From Paracoccus nototheniae (GTDB lineage: Bacteria; Pseudomonadota; Alphaproteobacteria; Rhodobacterales; Rhodobacteraceae), in NCBI RefSeq assembly GCF_004335005.1, contig NZ_RQRT01000020.1, forward strand, positions 1 to 55,880: a stretch of DNA of 55,880 bases, read 5' to 3'. Positions 52,804 through 55,880 of this stretch are shown piece after piece; position 1 is the stretch's first letter; the number at the start of each line of letters is the position of its first letter. The notes under the pieces were generated by a model that worked only from the letters and a program-made list of their open reading frames with translations, did no database searches and was not told the DNA's origin. Made by a program: the position numbers and the translations under genes.

Positions 52804-53889
52804 ATGAAACATCTGCTGACCACCGCCGCCCTTGCGATGGCCACCGCCAGCCCGGCTTTGTCGGAAAACTGGACGATGACCTCGACCTGGCCGTCCAGTC
52901 TGGAACTGATCGAGATCGACAAGCACTGGGTGGATCTGGCCAACAAGCTGGTCGATGACGACAAGCTGACCATCGAATTCTATGAGGGTGGCAGTCTTGT
53001 CCCCGCCGGAGAGGTCTTTGGTGCCGTCGAATCCGGCACCATTCAGGCGGGCGCGGACTGGCCGGGATACTGGGCCGGACGCGATAGCGCGTTCTCGCCC
53101 CTCTCGACCACGGCCAGCCTGTTCAACGCCGTCGATTACATGAACTGGATTCAGGAATGGGGCGGCGCAGAGCTGTATAACGAGGTCTATGGCAAATTCG
53201 GGATGGTCTATCTGCCCTATGGCGTGACCAACAACGAATCCGGTTTCCGCACCACCAGCCAGCCGATCCGCACGCTGGAGGATCTGGCCGGGCTGCGGCT
53301 GCGCCTGTCCGGTCTGGAACAGGGCAAGCTGCTGGAAAAGCTGGGCGGCAATCAGGTCAGCATGGCGGGTGGCGAAATCTATCAGTCGCTCGAACGCGGC
53401 GTGATCGACGGGGCCGAATTTTCCACCCCCAATGTCGATTTCTCGGGCGGCTTCCAGCAGGTCACCAACTTTTGGTCCACGCCGGGCTGGCACCAGTCGT
53501 CCTCGGTCTTCGGGGTGATGATCAATAAGGGATCGTGGGACGCGCTGGACGAGGAAACCCAGGAACGCCTGCAGATCGCCGCCGACGCCACCATGCTGTG
53601 GAGCCTGTCTTTTACCGAACGGCGCGCGACCGAGGCCTATGCCCAGTTCCAGGAGGCCGGAACCGAGATCACGCGTCTGGACGACGCCGCGCTTGAACGG
53701 GTGCAGCAGCTGGCCAACGAGACCATCGAAGAGGTCGCCTGCGAGAACCCGCTTTCGGCCAAGGTCTATGCCAGCCAGCTGAGCTATCTGCAGGACTATG
53801 CCACCTGGCGCGACGCCTCGGCCCCGTTCAACCTGGGACGGACCCCGAACGGTCCCGATCTGGCGACGATTCAGGCCTGTGCCGAATAG
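52804..53889 (+). CDS. TRAP transporter substrate-binding protein (DctP)
   Basis: A 361-residue periplasmic protein, signal peptide about 1-20 (PALS|EN), then WTMTSTWPSSLELIEIDKHWVD. It shares the DctP features: GEVFGAVESGTIQAGADWPGYW, RTTSQPIRTLEDLAGLRLRLSGL, the conserved Arg of the carboxylate site in this LRLR segment, and GGEIYQSLERGVIDGAEFSTP. The ligand is probably a carboxylate, in line with the CoA synthetase upstream. GGAGGAGA precedes ATG 52804. Confidence 0.93.
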   Translation: MKHLLTTAALAMATASPALSENWTMTSTWPSSLELIEIDKHWVDLANKLVDDDKLTIEFYEGGSLVPAGEVFGAVESGTIQAGADWPGYWAGRDSAFSPLSTTASLFNAVDYMNWIQEWGGAELYNEVYGKFGMVYLPYGVTNNESGFRTTSQPIRTLEDLAGLRLRLSGLEQGKLLEKLGGNQVSMAGGEIYQSLERGVIDGAEFSTPNVDFSGGFQQVTNFWSTPGWHQSSSVFGVMINKGSWDALDEETQERLQIAADATMLWSLSFTERRATEAYAQFQEAGTEITRLDDAALERVQQLANETIEEVACENPLSAKVYASQLSYLQDYATWRDASAPFNLGRTPNGPDLATIQACAE

Positions 53890-54199
53890 ACAGCCGGCCT
53901 TGGTGCCTGTCGGCGCGTTCGACAGGCCCCTGTCACGCCGGCGCCGATGATCGCAGTTCGGATGGTGATCAGCCGGCGTGACAGATCCATGATGCGGGCG
54001 TTCTGGGGTCTGCCGGGTTCCGTCGGGAATCCTGCAGGCCCGCCTTGTCATCGGGATATGCCATCCCGCGACCGCAGGGCAGGCACCGGGCGCGTTTCAC
54101 CGCCAGCCTCGCATTGCTGCCCTGTTCTGCGCTAAGGGTTGCGGGGCGCGGACCTTGGCCCCGCGTGCCGTCGATGGGACCAAGCGCCAGCGTTCCGGC
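53890..54199. other. Intergenic region after the TRAP operon
   Basis: Holds two stem-loops (one with CCTGTC/GACAGG arms near 53907-53926, and a larger one at 53930-53984), no supported gene and no clear promoter. A plus-strand frame at 53947-54135 looks random. Confidence 0.4.
53930..53984. repeat. Perfect 13-bp inverted repeat with 29-nt loop
   Basis: CTGTCACGCCGGC (53930-53942) and its exact complement (53972-53984) lie 41 bp past the dctP stop. There is no T run, so it is not a standard intrinsic terminator. It could stabilise the 3' end or be the ends of a short repeat element. Confidence 0.6.
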
Positions 54200-54493
54200 A
54201 TGAACGCCGAAAGAAGGGACAACCCAATCGTGAAGGTGGAATTTGCTGACGGAAACCCCCTTGTCGATGCCGCGCAGATCGCCCCTTTGATGGATCTCGA
54301 TGTCATCGGGTTTCAGGCGCTGATGCAGTCCGGCGGCATCAGCACAGGCGTGGAAAGGGGCACCGGAGATGATGCGGGCAAGCTGCGCCTGACCTTTCAG
54401 TCGCCCTTGTGGCGCGTCAGGCTGACCTGCGCGCAGGATGGAACCGTGCTGACGACCGCACGGCTGAAATTGACGCGATCGACGCCCGAATGA
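54200..54493 (+). CDS. Small DUF6522-like protein
   Basis: A protein of about 97 residues, with VKVEFADGNPLVDAAQIAPLMDLDVIGFQALMQSGGISTGVERGTGDDAGKLRLTFQSPLWRVRLTCAQDGTVL. This pattern (acidic start, LxxxxFQxLMxxGxI, ERGxGxDAGxxRLTF, RVRL) resembles DUF6522, small proteins frequent in Rhodobacteraceae and sometimes near respiratory or denitrification genes. No function is known. The start is ATG 54200 or the GTG at 54230, which has AAGAAGG 12 nt upstream. Monocistronic by appearance. Confidence 0.65.
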   Translation: MNAERRDNPIVKVEFADGNPLVDAAQIAPLMDLDVIGFQALMQSGGISTGVERGTGDDAGKLRLTFQSPLWRVRLTCAQDGTVLTTARLKLTRSTPE

Positions 54494-54647
54494 ACCCTGG
54501 GGCGATGGGCTGATCGCTTTGTTGCGCAGCCCGAAATCTGCCCGGGCCTTGATTCAAAGGGCATGGTCGGTGCCCGCAGGGCAGGGCGTCCGCCCCAACA
54601 CACAGGCGACCGGACAGGGTTCGGCGCGGTGCGGCTTTCACCCAGCC

Positions 54648-55880
54648 TCAGGCGAACTGCTGCGTCAGCGCTTTCGCCAGCCCCTGTGCCTGTTCGCGGA
54701 TATCGGTGATGGCGGTGATTTCCCAGAAAGCGGCACGCGATGCCGGGCCGATGGCGCGCAGGCGGGGGTTGGGATTGCCCCTTGCGTCGATCACGGCACA
54801 ATCGGGTGCCACGTCCAGGCCAAGGCGCAGCGGGTCGATCCGCGCATGCCCCGATGCCAGCAGAGCGGCGACCAGTGGCGTGGCGCAAGCTTCGGGATCG
54901 CGGCGAATGCCCCGGCAATCGATGATGCGCGAGGCATCCAGCGACAGGATCGCGTCCTGTCCGCGTGGTCGCCAATGGGCGTGCAGGATCGCGCCGTCGC
55001 GGCTGGCACCGGTAAAGCTGCCCGCCAGCTGGCGCATCCGTCCGGTCCTCAGCGCCAGCGTGATCGGCGCGGCGCTTTCAGAGGGCAGGCGGTGGCGATG
55101 CACCTCCCACCAGGGGGCGGCGTGGCGCAGAAAACGCGCCCGCTCGGGCGGGGGCATGGCGCGCCACAGGGCCGACAGGTGCGGTCGGATGCCGTCCACC
55201 GCGTCGCGCCATGTGCCGCCCTGCGCCTCGGCCTGTGTGACCAGCCCGCGCAGCCATGCCATGACGGCGCTGACCGGGGCGCCCAGAGGCACATCGGCGA
55301 AGGCAACCGGCAGGGGCTGACCCGCCGCATGGATGCGCGGCAACTGCGCGCGGCGCGAGATGGCGACGATTTCGCCGCGATGCCCCTGAGAGATCAGGCT
55401 GATCGCCTGATCGACCATCGACAGGCCGGATCCGATGATGACCACCCGCCCGGCCGGGGGCGGGGGTGCGGCACCCTCCCATGCGCCCGTGACCAGCCCC
55501 TCGGGGTCGGGTTCGGGCAGGGCGTGGCCGGTGGCCAGAACCGCACTGTCGGCGGTGATGATCCGCCCGTCATGCAGGTGGGCGGCAACGCCCGATGGCG
55601 TCGGCTGCAGCCGTACGCATTCGGCCCGCAGGCAATGCAACCGCCCATCCGCCGACAGGGGCGCCAGCAGGTCGGTCATATAGCGGCCATAGATCGCGCG
55701 GCTGACAAAGCTGGCGCCCGTCCCCTGATGCCCGCGCGCGGCCAGCCAGCGGCGGAAATGGTCGGGGTCGTCGGGATAGGCGCTCATGTTCGCAACGCGG
55801 GTGTTCAGCAGATGGCCGGGATCGGCGGTGGAATAGGCGACGCCGCAGCCCAGCATGTGGCGCCCCTCGATCACGGTCAC
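54648..55880 (-). CDS. FAD/NAD(P)-binding oxidoreductase, 5' partial
   Basis: The frame is open to the window edge; at least 410 residues. The N-terminal GxGxxG FAD motif lies outside the window. The visible start TVIEGRHMLGCGVAYSTADPGHLLNTRVANMSAYPDDPDHF, with VSRAIYGRYM, is typical of the FAD_NAD-binding (PF13454) group. A second dinucleotide motif is VVIIGSGLSMVDQAISL, and the C-terminus has RAIGPASRAAFWEITAITDIREQA. Related enzymes occur as YdhS-like or siderophore-hydroxylase-like proteins; the substrate is unknown. Confidence 0.82.
   Translation of the reverse strand: MTVIEGRHMLGCGVAYSTADPGHLLNTRVANMSAYPDDPDHFRRWLAARGHQGTGASFVSRAIYGRYMTDLLAPLSADGRLHCLRAECVRLQPTPSGVAAHLHDGRIITADSAVLATGHALPEPDPEGLVTGAWEGAAPPPPAGRVVIIGSGLSMVDQAISLISQGHRGEIVAISRRAQLPRIHAAGQPLPVAFADVPLGAPVSAVMAWLRGLVTQAEAQGGTWRDAVDGIRPHLSALWRAMPPPERARFLRHAAPWWEVHRHRLPSESAAPITLALRTGRMRQLAGSFTGASRDGAILHAHWRPRGQDAILSLDASRIIDCRGIRRDPEACATPLVAALLASGHARIDPLRLGLDVAPDCAVIDARGNPNPRLRAIGPASRAAFWEITAITDIREQAQGLAKALTQQFA

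Noticed and set aside
53947..54135. 62-codon open frame after dctP
   Set aside because: Composition looks random, it overlaps the inverted repeat, and there is no ribosome site.
1..55880. tRNA, rRNA, CRISPR, insertion-sequence or phage features
   Set aside because: I looked for cloverleaf-like stems, spaced direct repeats and transposase or integrase motifs and saw none that hold up by eye. A covariance-model scan would be decisive for small RNAs.

Overview
The window reads as a strongly GC-rich alphaproteobacterial replicon, most like Rhodobacteraceae and in particular Paracoccus. This is inferred from codon use, the cyoABCD-SURF1 arrangement, the density of LacI/GntR/DeoR-controlled ABC and TRAP sugar/acid operons, and a DUF6522-like small protein. 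Genes are tightly packed, and many neighbours overlap by ATGA/TGATG/GTGA. I saw no tRNA, rRNA, CRISPR array, insertion sequence or replication origin. The accessory, catabolic content would fit a chromid, megaplasmid or island, but replicon type cannot be read from the sequence.

Layout. 1-1.6 kb: 3' part of an RTX/type I-secreted protein, then a strong bidirectional terminator. 1.7-3.0 kb: an MFS transporter on the minus strand. 3.3-8.3 kb: cytochrome bo3 ubiquinol oxidase cyoABCD plus a SURF1 assembly factor. 8.5-16.6 kb: a LacI regulator with two tandem operators in front, an RbsABC-type sugar importer, a phosphotriesterase-family hydrolase, a GATase1-like protein, a PfkB kinase, a BtpA-family TIM barrel and a TenA-like protein. 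I do not recognise this as a described pathway. 16.6-23.0 kb: a second LacI regulator with a pair of matching operators, an importer with the architecture of the AfuABC sugar-phosphate systems (SBP, fused double permease, ATPase), and an inositol-monophosphatase-family phosphatase. 23.2-30.0 kb (minus): a complete tetronate (D-erythronate/L-threonate) operon ltnD-otnK-otnC-otnI-deoR-denD-gntP. 30.3-31.06 kb: a graveyard of three broken genes (Lrp, amino-acid SBP, RpiR). 31.1-37.6 kb: a soluble two-component system divergent from a second Rbs-type ABC importer, then an SMP-30 lactonase to 38.5 kb. 38.5-47.4 kb: a probable non-phosphorylative L-fucose (or related 6-deoxy/aldose) pathway: aldose dehydrogenase, lactonase, UxaA-type dehydratase, SDR dehydrogenase, FAH-type hydrolase, its own ABC importer and a GntR regulator. 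47.6-53.9 kb: a TetR regulator divergent from an acyl-CoA synthetase, an enoyl-CoA hydratase and a TRAP importer, likely for uptake and CoA activation of an organic acid. 54.2-55.9 kb: a small DUF6522-like protein and the 3' part of a FAD/NAD(P)-binding oxidoreductase that runs off the window.

How it works together. Apart from the oxidase module, the window is a set of carbon-source modules, each with its own transporter, enzymes and local regulator. The tetronate module ends in dihydroxyacetone phosphate. The fucose-like module ends in pyruvate plus lactate. The 17-23 kb module would import phosphorylated sugars and dephosphorylate them. The 8.5-16.6 kb module is the best candidate for an undescribed system. 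Four regulatory regions carry symmetric sites that fit the adjacent regulator: the LacI-1, LacI-2, GntR and TetR control regions.
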